17,670 nt of DNA, taken from contig BBXU01002781.1 in assembly GCA_001598975.1 (NCBI GenBank), positions 1 to 17,670 of the forward strand. The letters are read 5' to 3'. A program made the position numbers and the translations under genes. The DNA is from Parachlorella kessleri (taxonomy: Eukaryota; Chlorophyta; Trebouxiophyceae; Chlorellales; Chlorellaceae). The stretch's first letter is position 1; every line of letters starts with the position of its first letter. Below the pieces are notes generated by a model. The model was not told the DNA's origin, did no database searches, and saw nothing but the letters and a program-made list of their open reading frames with translations. Shown here piece after piece: positions 9,246-17,670 of the stretch.

Positions 9246-12200
9246 ATGAAGCGCAGAAAGGAGTTCATGAGCTTGGCGTACAGGGTTTTCCAAGGGTGCT
9301 CGCAGGGCAGCCTGAAGGCGCCCTGGGGGTGCCAACTCAGCTCACTGGCTGGTGGCCAGGCCTTTCTGGCTAGCCTAGCACTACAACAGGCCAAGCAGCT
9401 CACGCCTTCTGCACCCTCTGCTGCTGCAAAATTCTCGCTAAGCACCGCAGCAGCCACAGTCTGGGCCTTGCAGGCGCGGCGGCTAGTTACGGCAGCCTCA
9501 TATGGCAGTGCTGTCAAAGCGGCTGCGGCCGACGTCACCAGGCGACAGAGCGTGCACTTGGAGCGACTATTGTGCCAGCAGCGCGGCGGCCAGGTGTTGC
9601 AACGCAGCTTTGCGTCTGAGGCAGCGGCAAAAGCTAGCCAGCCAGCACCACGCTCCCGGAAGCTGCAAGGTCCGTGAGGTGTTGTCACGGCTCTGTGATA
9701 TCAAGCAAGGCAGGGGAGGGGCACCAGTGCTGCACCAGTCTGGCAAGGCGGTCATCGATGCAGCACCAGCTTCGTATCAAGCAAGGGGTCGATACTGATT
9801 GCTGGATTTGTCACTCCCTGCTGACTGGTGCCCCTTGGTTGGCAGGCCTGCTAATGCCTATTTTGCTGACCATGCAAGCCCAGCCAAGTCGTGCATGTTA
9901 GCAATCTCATTGCGCTCGCGTTTGGGTGGACCTGCAGGCAAGCGTAGCCTGTGGTCGGGGCTGCTTCTTCTCGCGCCTGGGGTGCTGGCTGCCTTTCTGG
10001 GCAAGTGGCAGCTGGACCGGCGCAACTGGAAGCTCGACCTGCTGGGCCGCCGGCAGCTGATGGTGACAGTGAGTTGCCTTGACAGCTTATGCCCATGTCT
10101 CTGATACTGCTGCGCTCTGGTGGAGCCTCTCACCCATTGTGGGCGCCGTGCATGTGGTGCGTGCGCGTTCCTGATTGCCTGTTCCCCCCAAAACTACCAG
10201 GGGCGATGCTTGATTCACAGGGGTGGCAGAAGTTGGGAAAGCTGCGCTCAACCGGACGCTGGAGGTTGGCCGCGCCTTGGCATGCCTGCGGTATGGACGA
10301 CCATCTGGTAATAGGAAGGGTGGCAGGTAGTTCGAAAAGGGAGTGAGAGCTGGGCTGTACTAGCAGGCCTGGATGCAGAACGCGCCTGAGTACTGTTGCA
10401 AGTACATGCCTCCTTGTGGCCATACAGGGTGAGCCGGTGGACCTGTTCCTGGCGGAGGACTGCCCGCCAGAGTACACCCGGGTGCGGGCGGGGGGCGTGT
10501 TTGACCACGGCAAGACGCTGCTGGTGGGGCCGCGGCCGCGGGTCACCATGGGCAAGGCCGAGAAGGTGGGTGGGTGGGTGGTGCGGCCGTGGGGAATGCT
10601 GCGAGGTGAGGTGCGCATTTGAAGAGAGGGGAAGGGGAATGCAAGATGGAGATGCAAAGGACAGGAAGGTGGGTGAGTGGTGCCGCTGCGGTGGGGGTTG
10701 CTGTGAGGTGAGGTGCGCATTGGAAGAGGGGGGAAGGGGAATTTAAGATGGAGATGCAAGTGACAGGAAGGTGGATGGGTGGTGCCGCTGCGGTGGGGGT
10801 TGCTGTGAGGTGAGGTGCGCACTGGGAGAGAGGGGAAAGGGGATGTGCTTCCCGAACTGGGTGGGTGGGCGGGTGCTGCAGGCATGTGCATAGGTTTTGG
10901 ACTAATGTACTGTACCAGATGGAGAGCGGGCAGCGGTGGGCTTGTGGCAGGATACCGTCTCATTGACATCTCTGTGCGTCGCTTCAGTAGCTGAAAGGTA
11001 GTTAGATGTGTGCCCGGGCAACACCCGTACGTAGCCCTTACACTGTGACTGACTGGTGGACACTGCTGGTGCCCGGATTGCAGGGCTTCCTAGCAGTGAC
11101 TCCTTTATGCAATCCAGAACTTGGCCGCACAGTCCTGGTCAACCGTGGCTGGGTGCCCGCCTCCTGGTCTGAGTCCCCCGAAGAGCGGGAGAAGGGACAA
11201 CCCAAAGAACAGGTGTAAATGTTGCACTCCCTGTTTATGTTGTAGGTGTGGGTGGGTGGGTGGGTGGTAGTGGTGGGTGGTGGTGGTGGTTTGTGTGTGA
11301 GGGGGGAGAAGACAGGCCGCCGGCATTACGTAATGCTGTAGTTCCAGTCGCCGCAGATCCGGCACTGGGAGCCAGACATGTTCCAGGAGTGCCGCGGCAG
11401 CGCTTTAGAACAACCCGTCCGTATCTTGCTCACTGACAGATTGCATGCACTCGCAGGTGGTGGTGGATGGCGTGCTGCGGCTGGGCGAGCAGCCGGGCGA
11501 GTTTGTGCCCGCCAACCAGCCGGCAAAGGGGGAGTGGTACTACCTCAACGCCGCCGAGATGGCCCAGGCCTGCGACCTGCCCACAGACACGCCCTTTGTA
11601 GAGGCAGTGGCGGGTGAGGGCACAAACGGTGCTCTGTTACTTCTATATGAACTCTGCTGCACAGGCTGGTTGGATGCTACCAAGATGGCAGCAGCAAACG
11701 CTGCCGGGGTGGCAGGGGCAGCCAGATATGTTGCTGTGTGTGGGAACGCTTGGCACTAGGAGAGGGTCCGGCTGGCTGGTGGGCTGCAGGGGCAGGCGGG
11801 GAACCAGACTCCCCTCCTCACTGCTGCAACTGCTTGGGTCTTCAGGGGGGTTGCCTGGCTGCCGCAGGGGACGAGCCTGCGTATCGTGAGCCGACGGCGG
11901 CTGATCTACTGGCGGGCAGGCAGTCCTTGATGCCGCGGGTAAGCATGCCGGCCTACTACACATGCAGTATCTGAGAGGCGGCATGCTTCGGTAAATGCTA
12001 AACTAAAGCAGTAAAGTATGAACTGCCAGTGGCAGGAAAAGCTCCCGGTTGTGTCACGGTGTATCTGCTCAGTGGGGCATAGCACTGAGGCTCTGACTAC
12101 GGTGAAGTGGCGGTGGCATGCGTGTGAGCAGGGTGCTGATGTGCGAAGCATATGTGACGGGCTTAGCCTTCGGCTGCCCACAAGCGGCAGCAGCTCTGGT

Positions 12201-13198
12201 ATTATGGTGCTTGGGCGAGGAAGACATGGGCTTGTGTATGTGGCGTCGTGCAGCAATGGGTCTCCACAGGTCAAAAGGAGGCATGGGTCCCACACTGCTT
12301 GCTGGTTGGTGCCTTCTCAGGGTAATTTATTGTTGTTCATATACCAACACCCGGTGGATGAGCCCCCTGAAGCCAAGAGAGTGAAGTCCAGAAGTGTATC
12401 GTGCTCACAGCAGCCGGGTGGGCCCCTGGTTTTCTGGGGTCCTCGCTGACACATCGCCCGCTTCTGGCACTGTTGGGTGCAGCCGACGGACGAGTTCCCG
12501 CAAGCCAAGAGCGTGGAGGACTTCATGCACTGGAGTGTCATGCCACGCGACCACCTCAACTATGCCCTCACGTACGTTTTTAAGACTAAAATGGCCACTG
12601 AGTGTCCTCTGTAAGGGCAACTGCGATGTAGGGCAGTGCATTGCTTTTCTCATGAGCAAATGCTCATGAGAAGAGGAATGCACTGCGACGATGCTGCGTA
12701 CGATAAATGCGGCCAGTGCAGTGTGATGGGCTGCATGGTTGAGGTGGCAAGGATGGGTCGTTGCCTTCTCTCCGCAAGCACTTCGCTGTTCATGACGGCA
12801 CGTAGTGCGACCAGAGGAGGTGCAGTGGTGAACGGACAGGGTTGTCATGGTAAGGTTGGCAGGTAGTGCGAGCACAGAGGAGACAGAGTTGAACTGTACT
12901 GGCAGGGCTGGATGCAAGGTATGGCCTCTCCTAGATGCTTCATGCAAGTTGTGGCCTACCCTGGATGCGTCGGCGGGCTGACCACCTATTAGCATGGGTT
13001 GCAGGTAGTGCAAATAGGGAGTGTGAGCTGAGCTGGACTGACAGGGCTGCTGGATGCAGAATGAGCCTGAGGCGCGCCTGAGTTCTGAGCACCTTTTGAC
13101 ATGTAGCTGCTCCCTGTGCGTCCTGCAGGTGGTTCACCCTGTCGGGTTTCACGCTGCTCATGGCTGTGAAGGCCATACGGCAAGGCGTGAGGAAATGA
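9246..13198 (+). CDS. SURF1: SURF1, mitochondrial cytochrome c oxidase assembly factor (402 aa)
   Basis: Exons: 9246-9669, 9938-10068, 10428-10565, 11084-11212, 11457-11613, 11868-11938, 12483-12571, 13129-13198. All phases match and the total is 1209 nt with stop TGA. SURF1 is an inner-membrane protein that helps build the heme a/copper centre of complex IV subunit 1. Residues 1-141 (exon 1) form a long basic, Ala/Ser/Gln-rich mitochondrial presequence; the start could also be ATG 9267. TM1 is about residues 146-162, followed by the family signature GKWQLDRRNWK. The intermembrane domain contains YTRVRAGGVFDHGKTLLVGPRP, GFLAVTPL, then VLVNRGWVP (248-256). TM2 is at 376-395 within HLNYALTWFTLSGFTLLMAVKA, the conserved SURF1 C-terminus. 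Length exceeds the usual 300 or so because of the presequence and inserts between motifs. Exon 1 ends at an unusual GTCCGT donor. Introns 2, 3 and 7 carry repeats, listed separately. Confidence 0.94.
10323..10393 (+). repeat. Dispersed intronic repeat, copy 1 (SURF1 intron 2)
   Basis: This stretch begins GCAGGTAGTTCG and contains GGGAGTGAGAGCTGGGCTG, then CTGGATGCAGAACGCGCCTGAGT. It aligns over about 75-85 bp at roughly 80 percent with the copy at 13001-13086, and less well with 12859-12920. Confidence 0.8.
10562..10843 (+). repeat. Three tandem copies of a 102-103 bp unit at the SURF1 intron-3 donor
   Basis: Units start with GAAGGTGG at 10562, 10665 and 10767; the third is incomplete. Each contains GAGGTGAGGTGCGCA and a purine-rich block (GAAGAG.GGGGAAGGGGA); the first two also contain AAGATGGAGATGCAA. 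The first unit overlaps the last coding bases of exon 3, so the donor context AAGGTGGGT is copied at each unit start. Confidence 0.93.
11250..11264 (+). other. Perfect G-quadruplex motif in SURF1 intron 4
   Basis: Four GGG runs separated by single T bases lie on the sense strand, followed by a GGT-rich stretch to about 11305. This is the textbook parallel G-quadruplex pattern and would be present in the pre-mRNA. A shorter version (three GGG runs) sits at the intron 3 donor, 10567-10581. Confidence 0.8.
12633..12686. repeat. Near-perfect inverted repeat with 26-nt arms in SURF1 intron 7
   Basis: Arm 12633-12658 and arm 12661-12686 are reverse complements with 2 mismatches, separated by AA. 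The centre is CATGAGCA/TGCTCATG. The transcript would form a 26-bp hairpin with a minimal loop. It could be a foldback element remnant or a small-RNA precursor. Nothing else marks it as a gene. Confidence 0.9.
12859..12920 (+). repeat. Dispersed intronic repeat, copy 2 (SURF1 intron 7)
   Basis: It begins GCAGGTAGTGCGAG and continues through GAACTGTACTGGCAGGGCTGGATGCA. It shares the GCAGGTAGT start and the (CAG)GG-CTGGATGCA block with copies at 10323 and 13001, but the middle is more diverged. Confidence 0.7.
13001..13086 (+). repeat. Dispersed intronic repeat, copy 3 (SURF1 intron 7)
   Basis: It begins GCAGGTAGTGCAAATAGGG and contains GAGCTGAGCTGGACTGACAGGG, then CTGGATGCAGAATGAGCCTGAG and GCGCGCCTGAGT. 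This is the best match to copy 1. A weak fourth match covering only the first 15 bases or so occurs downstream of SURF1 at 13437. Confidence 0.8.
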
Positions 13199-13516
13199 AG
13201 GTGCCCCTGGGTCACCAAGCCCGAGTGACAGCTGGACATGGAGTCTAATTCAGTCAGACAGCATGGCGCCACCCAGCCATGCTTCGCGAGGTCCCCACAA
13301 GTGGGGCTAGCAGAATGTCACAGCTTGACATGGCAGCCATAGAGCATCATGATAGGCAGGTCGTTAGATGCACATGATCTCGTAGGTCCTATATGCATCC
13401 CTAACTTCTAGTCTTGTAGTTGACTAGCGCATTTAGGCAGGTAGTGTGCGCCCAGAGAGCTGACAGCTGGCCAGCACCATTGCAGTGGTACGAGTGCAGC
13501 TTGTAATCTGTGGAGC
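13199..13516. terminator. Shared 3' region of SURF1 and METTL25 with two polyadenylation signals
   Basis: The plus strand has TGTAA at 13502-13506, a plausible SURF1 signal 304 nt after its stop. The minus strand has TGTAA at 13521-13517, overlapping the METTL25 TAA stop. A small hairpin (CCCCAC-AA-GTGGGG) lies at 13293-13306 in the SURF1 3' UTR. No gene is seen here. Confidence 0.5.
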
Positions 13517-15508
13517 TTACAGCTTGACAGCAAGTATTGCTGTGTTCCTGGGGGAGACCACGGGGTTGAAGAGCGGAAACATCACACAGTGCAAACCGCC
13601 ACCGCTATGCACATTGCCCAGGTTGTTTAACAAGCGCACAACGTCATTTTTGCCCGCCTGCCGACCTTCTGCTCCGGTACAGCACTCTGCCAGGGGTAGG
13701 CCGCCCCCCATGAAGCCGTCCTGCTGCTGCTGCTGCTTCCGCTGGTGATGGTGGTCATGATGTTGCTGCAGCTCCTCCCCCGCCTGCTCCTGCAATTGGC
13801 ACCGTCCCTGCGGCTGCTGATACTGCTGCGGCCTTCCTCCTTGCTGCTCCTCCTCCTCTCCTGCTCGGTCTTTTCCCGGCTGCCCCTGCTGCTGCAGTAC
13901 GCCCTCCAACAGATAGAGCGCCCTGTCCGCCAGGATGAGCGACTCGATGACCGGTCCCGCCACCTGGCGGAGCATGCACAGCGCGGGCAGCAGCGGCGCC
14001 CACGCTGCACCCTCACCCTGCCACATCTGCGCGGCAGAAACGCTACACAGTGAGCCCCATTAGGCCAGCAAAGATGCCATGGGCAGTCCGCTGGAAAAAC
14101 ACACGAGCCCATGTCAGGGATAGGACAACTGCCCAAACCACCAGGGCAAAGGTCAAGGCTTGTCAAGCTACTTCGACATACCAAAGTACCACAGCCTCTG
14201 GTCTGCTGGGAAACAGCCTTATGTAGATGTAGCCCAACACCTGAGCACTCTTGCAAAGCGCCCGCCAAGTACACCTCACTTTTGCCCTCGCTCTCACCAC
14301 ATACACCCAAAACTCACTTCTGCTGCTGCCTCGGGCCCAGGTGCCTCCTGCTGCAGACCCAGCTTCAGCAAGGCTTCCTCCATATACTGCACAAAACCTG
14401 CTGCTGTTGGCTGTCCCAACCCGACATGACTGCGCTGCGGCTCCCCCCCCTCCTGCCGCGGCTCAAGGGCGCTGTCGGTATGGCTGTGGCCATCAGGATA
14501 GTGTTCTTGCGCTTGACTGCAGCCCCGGCAACTGCCTGCATGGCTGCCGGCATCTGGAAACTGTTTTTCCGCCTCACCACAGCTCCTGTTGCTGCCAACA
14601 TCAGCGCTGCCGCTCTGGTTACTATTCCACTGCGATCTGCCTAGTTCCAACTGTTGGAGCTGCCGCTGCTGCTGCTGAGCGCTTGCCGCGAGACGCATCC
14701 CTGCAGGCCTGGCAAGCTTCTTTTTGACCCTGGACCTGCCCAGCCTCAGGCTTGACCGCGGTACGTCCGCAAAGTACAGCTGCATGTAGCGATTCAGCAG
14801 GGAGCGGTACATTTGCTGTACCGTGCCTGGCACGGCTGCCTGCGAGCCCGCTGCCAGCAGCCTCTCGACAGTGTGGCAGGCAGCCATGTGGGCAGCGCCG
14901 CCTAGGGAGAAACCCTGGGACGAGCAGTGGTGGCTCAGGGGGAATCCGGGAGCGCTATGCTGGCTGCACGCACGTGGAGGTGTGCCTCGTCCTTCAGTAC
15001 AACTTGCGGAGGCGGCTTGGTCAGGGAGGGCGGCACAGCAGGCGCAGCACGCTGCACAGCGCTGCTCTGTGCTGACGCCACGGATGCTGCTGCCATTCCC
15101 GCCGGTGTTATTATTGCTGTTCCCATCGTGGCTGCTAACTGTGCAACTGCTGCCCTGAGGCCCCACCAATGCGGGTTTTATCGCGCCCAACCCCTGGGGA
15201 TGGGCTGCAGCGCTGGACAGCATGCGCTCCTGCTCGTCCCCTGCCTCAGTCAGCAAGTTGTAGCAGCAGCCCAGGCTGACCACAGCTGCTGCGGAGGGCC
15301 ATGCCAGGAAGGCCCTTAGAAGGGCGGGCGTAAGATCGCCGCAGGCATGCAGGCCCACCACAATCACTCGCTCCTCTTGGCACCCACTGCAATGAGCGCC
15401 CGACTCCCTGCCTTCCTGAGCAGTGTCGTGTGAAGGGGAGGTGCTGGGCTCTCCCTTCTGCTCTGCCTGCTGCTGCTGGTACTGCTGCTGTTGTACCTGC
15501 GCTAGACC

Positions 15509-15543
<35 letters not shown>

Positions 15544-16838
15544 GGTGCTGCTGCTGGTACTGCTGCTGCCGGTACTGCCTCAGCGCATGCTGCAGCACTG
15601 GCACTGCGTTGTGCGTTGTGAGCGTGGCGGCCACCGCCACCACCTGCACTGCTCCTGGCGGGCCCTCAGCGGTGCCGCCGCCCGTCCCTGCCGCTGCCGG
15701 CTCTGCTGCTGCGCCGTGCTGCGCCTGCTGTGCTGGCCCTCCTGCTGTCTCTCTTCCCACCCAGCTCCTGCTGCCCTCAGGCCCTCCACCTCCAGCCTTC
15801 TCTGTGCCAGCCTCCAAACCAGTCACCGGGATCTGCGGCTCACGGCTGCGTGCCACCTGTCCGGCATGCTGCACCAGGCTGCTGCTCATGTCGATGGCCA
15901 GCACGGACAGCCCATGCCGCTTTGCCAGCTGCTGGGCTAGGAAGCCCTTCCCAGCACCCACGTCGACTATGGTACGCACGCCTGCGGGGAAGGCACAGAG
16001 GGCTTGCCTGTGGCTGTAGGTGGTGCTCCATAGGCTGCTTGACATCAGTAGTATGGAGCCGTGTCCAGGCAGGGCAGGTACTCCACAAGGTACAAAAGGC
16101 GTGCGTGCAATTTCTGCAGGCTGGTAGCGGTCACGCCCCCACACCAATGCATACTTCCTTAGGTAGGCAGCATGCTTCCTGTCTGCCAGGCCTATCCCTT
16201 ACCAAGTGCTGTAGCCAGCTGAGAAATTACTTCAGCCAGCAGCTTGACCTCGTGCTGTTTCTTGACGTTCACGCCGCCCCTCCTGCTGACAGTCTGACTG
16301 CCGGCTGTGTCTCCCAAAACTGCTGTGCTCGCTAAAACGCCTGTGCGCGGTAAGGGGCCTGCTGGCTGCCTCGTCAACGCCAGCTGCTGCGCTCTGTGCA
16401 GGTATGCTGCAAGGCTGGCTGGCCAGCCCACCGGCACTCTACCTGCACTCAGCAGACAGTTGTCCACTGCTCAAAGACACACAAATTGACAATACAATGT
16501 TTGAACACTGAAGGATTGTTTGTTTCCCTAAAGCCCCGATAGCTAGGCAGGCAGCCCACCTGCCAAGCACCCATGAAGGTCGTCCTCGGTGGCTTGCGCG
16601 AGGTATGGGCGCCATGTTGGATCTATGCGCTCCCTGCAGTAGCAGGCCGCCTTCGCAACAGTGCCGGGAGCAACCGGCAACTCTGATGCATGTCACATGT
16701 GCCTTCAACCCATGCGCACCACAGGGCCGCTGTGTAATAGTCGTTGGCGTGGAAGTTAATGAGGTGGCGATAGGTGCTAAGAAACTTATACCCATCGTCG
16801 CAATACTCCTGCCAAGAGCTGCAACTCGATGGTGGCAT
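13517..16838 (-). CDS. METTL25: METTL25/RRNAD1-family SAM-dependent methyltransferase-like protein (868 aa)
   Basis: Exons: 16720-16838, 16560-16633, 16203-16442, 14318-15981, 13517-14026. Phases match (2, 1, 1, 0) and the total is 2607 nt with stop TAA. The start at 16838 (GCTGCCATG) leads straight into the family N-terminus: FLSTYRHLINFHANDYY, LWERIDPTW, GRVPVGWPASLAAYL. KKQHEV precedes the Rossmann core. Motif I is IVDVGAGKG (149-157) with acidic AID after the next strand. LHACGDLT (355-362) and GCCYNLLTE (382-390) are the other signatures, followed by FPLSHH and YRSLLNRYMQLYF. The C-terminus GPVIESLILADRALYL and LFNPVVSPRNTAILAVKL is also typical. Human METTL25 is about 600 aa; the excess is Gln/Gly/Ser-rich insertions at roughly residues 190-345, 400-470 and 740-830. 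The family's substrate is not settled, so methyl transfer (presumably to RNA or protein) is inferred from the fold only. Confidence 0.92.
15473..15590. repeat. CTG/CAG repeat tract encoding polyglutamine in METTL25
   Basis: Imperfect CTG repeats on the plus strand, with a pure (GCT)10 run at 15511-15540, read as CAG on the coding strand. They encode Q-rich blocks including ten consecutive Gln, interrupted by Tyr, His and Arg. They stay in frame, so they are tolerated protein sequence within the insertion between methyltransferase motifs. Confidence 0.93.
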
Positions 16839-17140
16839 GGCAGCAGAAAGGCCGGCTGGAAGGTGCTGTGCTTCATTTGGGTAAGAAAAGGAGCAGAGAG
16901 TACATCCTCTGCCTGGTCCCACAACCTGCGGTCGGGCCTGCTTTGCGTGCACTCAGATGTAAACCATTGCTAGCTGTCTGCGACTTGACCTTCTGTCTAA
17001 GACATGTTCGCCGAGGCAACGGACATCTCCACTATCCCACCAAGCTTTACTCAAGGGTGCCATCCGCCGTCAACTCTGCCAGCCGCCCAAGAGGGCCTAA
17101 CACAACGGGTAGGGTAGGGCCGAGTCAGGCATGGCACGTC
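16839..17140 (-). promoter_or_regulatory. Upstream region of METTL25
   Basis: About 300 bp lies between the METTL25 start and the last sign of coding sequence of the next minus-strand gene. Minus-strand AG sites at 16872-16810 allow an alternative upstream first exon joined at 16808 in phase 0, but the direct ATG at 16838 needs no intron. No TATA-like element stands out. Confidence 0.35.
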
Positions 17141-17670
17141 TCAGGGCGCCACAATGACATGGCACAGGCTGGGGTGCACCTCAAGGAACACCGTCTGCAG
17201 CACAGGAGCCAACAGAGGGCACACTCAGCGCCATTACCCAAGCTGATGTGACTTGTCCCTGGTGCACCCAGTATGATCACTGCGTGCTGGTCGATGGCTT
17301 CGTTGTCTGCTGGAGCGTGAGCCGCCACGTGCAAGTACCCACCCCAGCTTTCCCTCCGCATATATGCGCTGCATGCATCCTGGCCCTGTGCAAGCGCAAC
17401 CACACACCAGGCATACCTACGTTTTCAGCCCCTTATTGCAGGGCTCTCGCTAACAATGAAGAAGAGCTCCCCTCCCTTCCCCCTACCTGGAAAGGCACCT
17501 CCTCCCCGTCCACCACCAGCCATGTCCCTGCAATCAACAATAGCCAGGGCTAAATCTTCGATGGCCAGCTTCCAGACATGGTGGCTCTGCCGTATCCCCT
17601 GCATCTCCTCTCCAATGTACTGTAACCCACCGCTGCCCTGGGCTGCCAGATGAAAGCGCCCTCCCCCCCC
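17141..17670 (-). CDS. Fragments of an unrecognised minus-strand gene running off the right edge
   Basis: Several pieces look like exons. 17487-17527 (after GATTGCAG, before GTAGGG) encodes TWLVVDGEEVPFQ with the GC-rich codons typical of the other genes. 17268-17385 (after GCACAG, before GTGCAC) continues in phase with a peptide that includes YLHVAAHAPADNEAIDQHA. 17141-17194 (after GCTGCAG) encodes TVFLEVHPSLCHVIVAP and a stop. The last junction does not match in phase (phase 1 donor, phase 0 exon), so either that exon is read in another frame or a junction is wrong. Further right, 17528-17662 is open with peptide YIGEEMQGIRQSHHVWKLAI but uses rarer codons and may be intron or exon. I do not recognise the protein. 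Confidence 0.33.

Noticed and set aside
10221..10310. Possible extra SURF1 exon after TTCACAG in intron 2
   Set aside because: Phase 0 joining of exon 2 (ends 10068) to GEPVDLF (10428) already matches the family; the extra peptide has no SURF1 counterpart.
10130..10969. 279-codon minus-strand open frame in SURF1 introns 2-3
   Set aside because: It is made of antisense tandem repeat (PHSNPHRSGTTHPPS-like periodicity) and crosses SURF1 exon 3; no start context or domain.
15423..16019. Long plus-strand open frame with extreme Cys runs opposite METTL25
   Set aside because: It is the antisense of a CAG-repeat coding exon; the Cys runs come from TGC read on the wrong strand, and the minus-strand frame carries the conserved methyltransferase motifs.
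15990..16147. METTL25 start at the ATG heading the 617-codon open frame (16147)
   Set aside because: That stretch is intron 3; the conserved KKQHEV helix comes from the exon at 16203-16442, which joins in phase at 15981.
16450..16720. Apparent frameshift in METTL25 between exon 1 (phase 2) and exon 3 (phase 1)
   Set aside because: A 74-nt exon at 16560-16633 bridges both phases and supplies the expected LWERIDPTW segment, so no frameshift is needed.
1..17670. CRISPR arrays, bacterial operons, tRNA or rRNA genes
   Set aside because: No regularly spaced direct repeats of that type, no cloverleaf or rRNA sequence recognised, and the spliced genes mark a eukaryotic nucleus.

Overview
This window looks like nuclear DNA of a green alga, probably a chlorophyte related to Chlamydomonas/Volvox. 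The evidence is GC-rich exons broken by many short GT-AG introns (about 85-560 nt), frequent CAG/CTG and GCN runs that encode Gln, Ser and Ala tracts, TGTAA-type polyadenylation signals, a likely chloroplast transit peptide, and conserved eukaryotic organelle and methyltransferase genes. Long open frames are misleading here. I built gene models by matching intron phase at every junction. In five models (one of them partial) all junctions agree in phase, and the four complete ones sum to whole codons.

Layout: (1) 222-1853, minus, partial: a secreted or type II membrane protein resembling the nucleotide-diphospho-sugar transferase (GT77-like) family, whose 3' end lies off the left edge. (2) 2249-6517, plus, 8 exons, 620 aa: an unrecognised, acidic, low-complexity protein with a likely plastid transit peptide. 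(3) 7390-8740, minus, 4 exons, 164 aa: a secreted cupredoxin with a complete type-1 copper site and a Gln axial ligand (stellacyanin-like). (4) 9246-13198, plus, 8 exons, 402 aa: SURF1, the mitochondrial cytochrome c oxidase assembly factor. (5) 13517-16838, minus, 5 exons, 868 aa: a METTL25/RRNAD1-family SAM-dependent methyltransferase-like protein with a large Gln-rich insertion. (6) 17141-17670, minus: fragments of a further, unrecognised gene, poorly resolved. Pairs 1/2 and 3/4 are divergent and may share promoters; pairs 2/3 and 4/5 are convergent. Apart from possible copper links between the cupredoxin and cytochrome oxidase assembly (adjacency only, not evidence of a pathway), the genes look functionally unrelated.

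The most unusual signal is a set of short-range duplications about 102-113 bp apart that sit on exon-intron junctions. Four separate cases are in gene 2: two duplicated donors and two duplicated acceptor/exon starts. A fifth, tandem and threefold, starts exactly at a SURF1 donor. One duplicated donor is in frame and could be an alternative splice site; the other extra copies are decayed. Other notable items are a GC-AG intron, a 26-bp-arm hairpin and a dispersed intronic repeat in SURF1, a perfect G-quadruplex motif, and back-to-back polyadenylation signals between SURF1 and METTL25.
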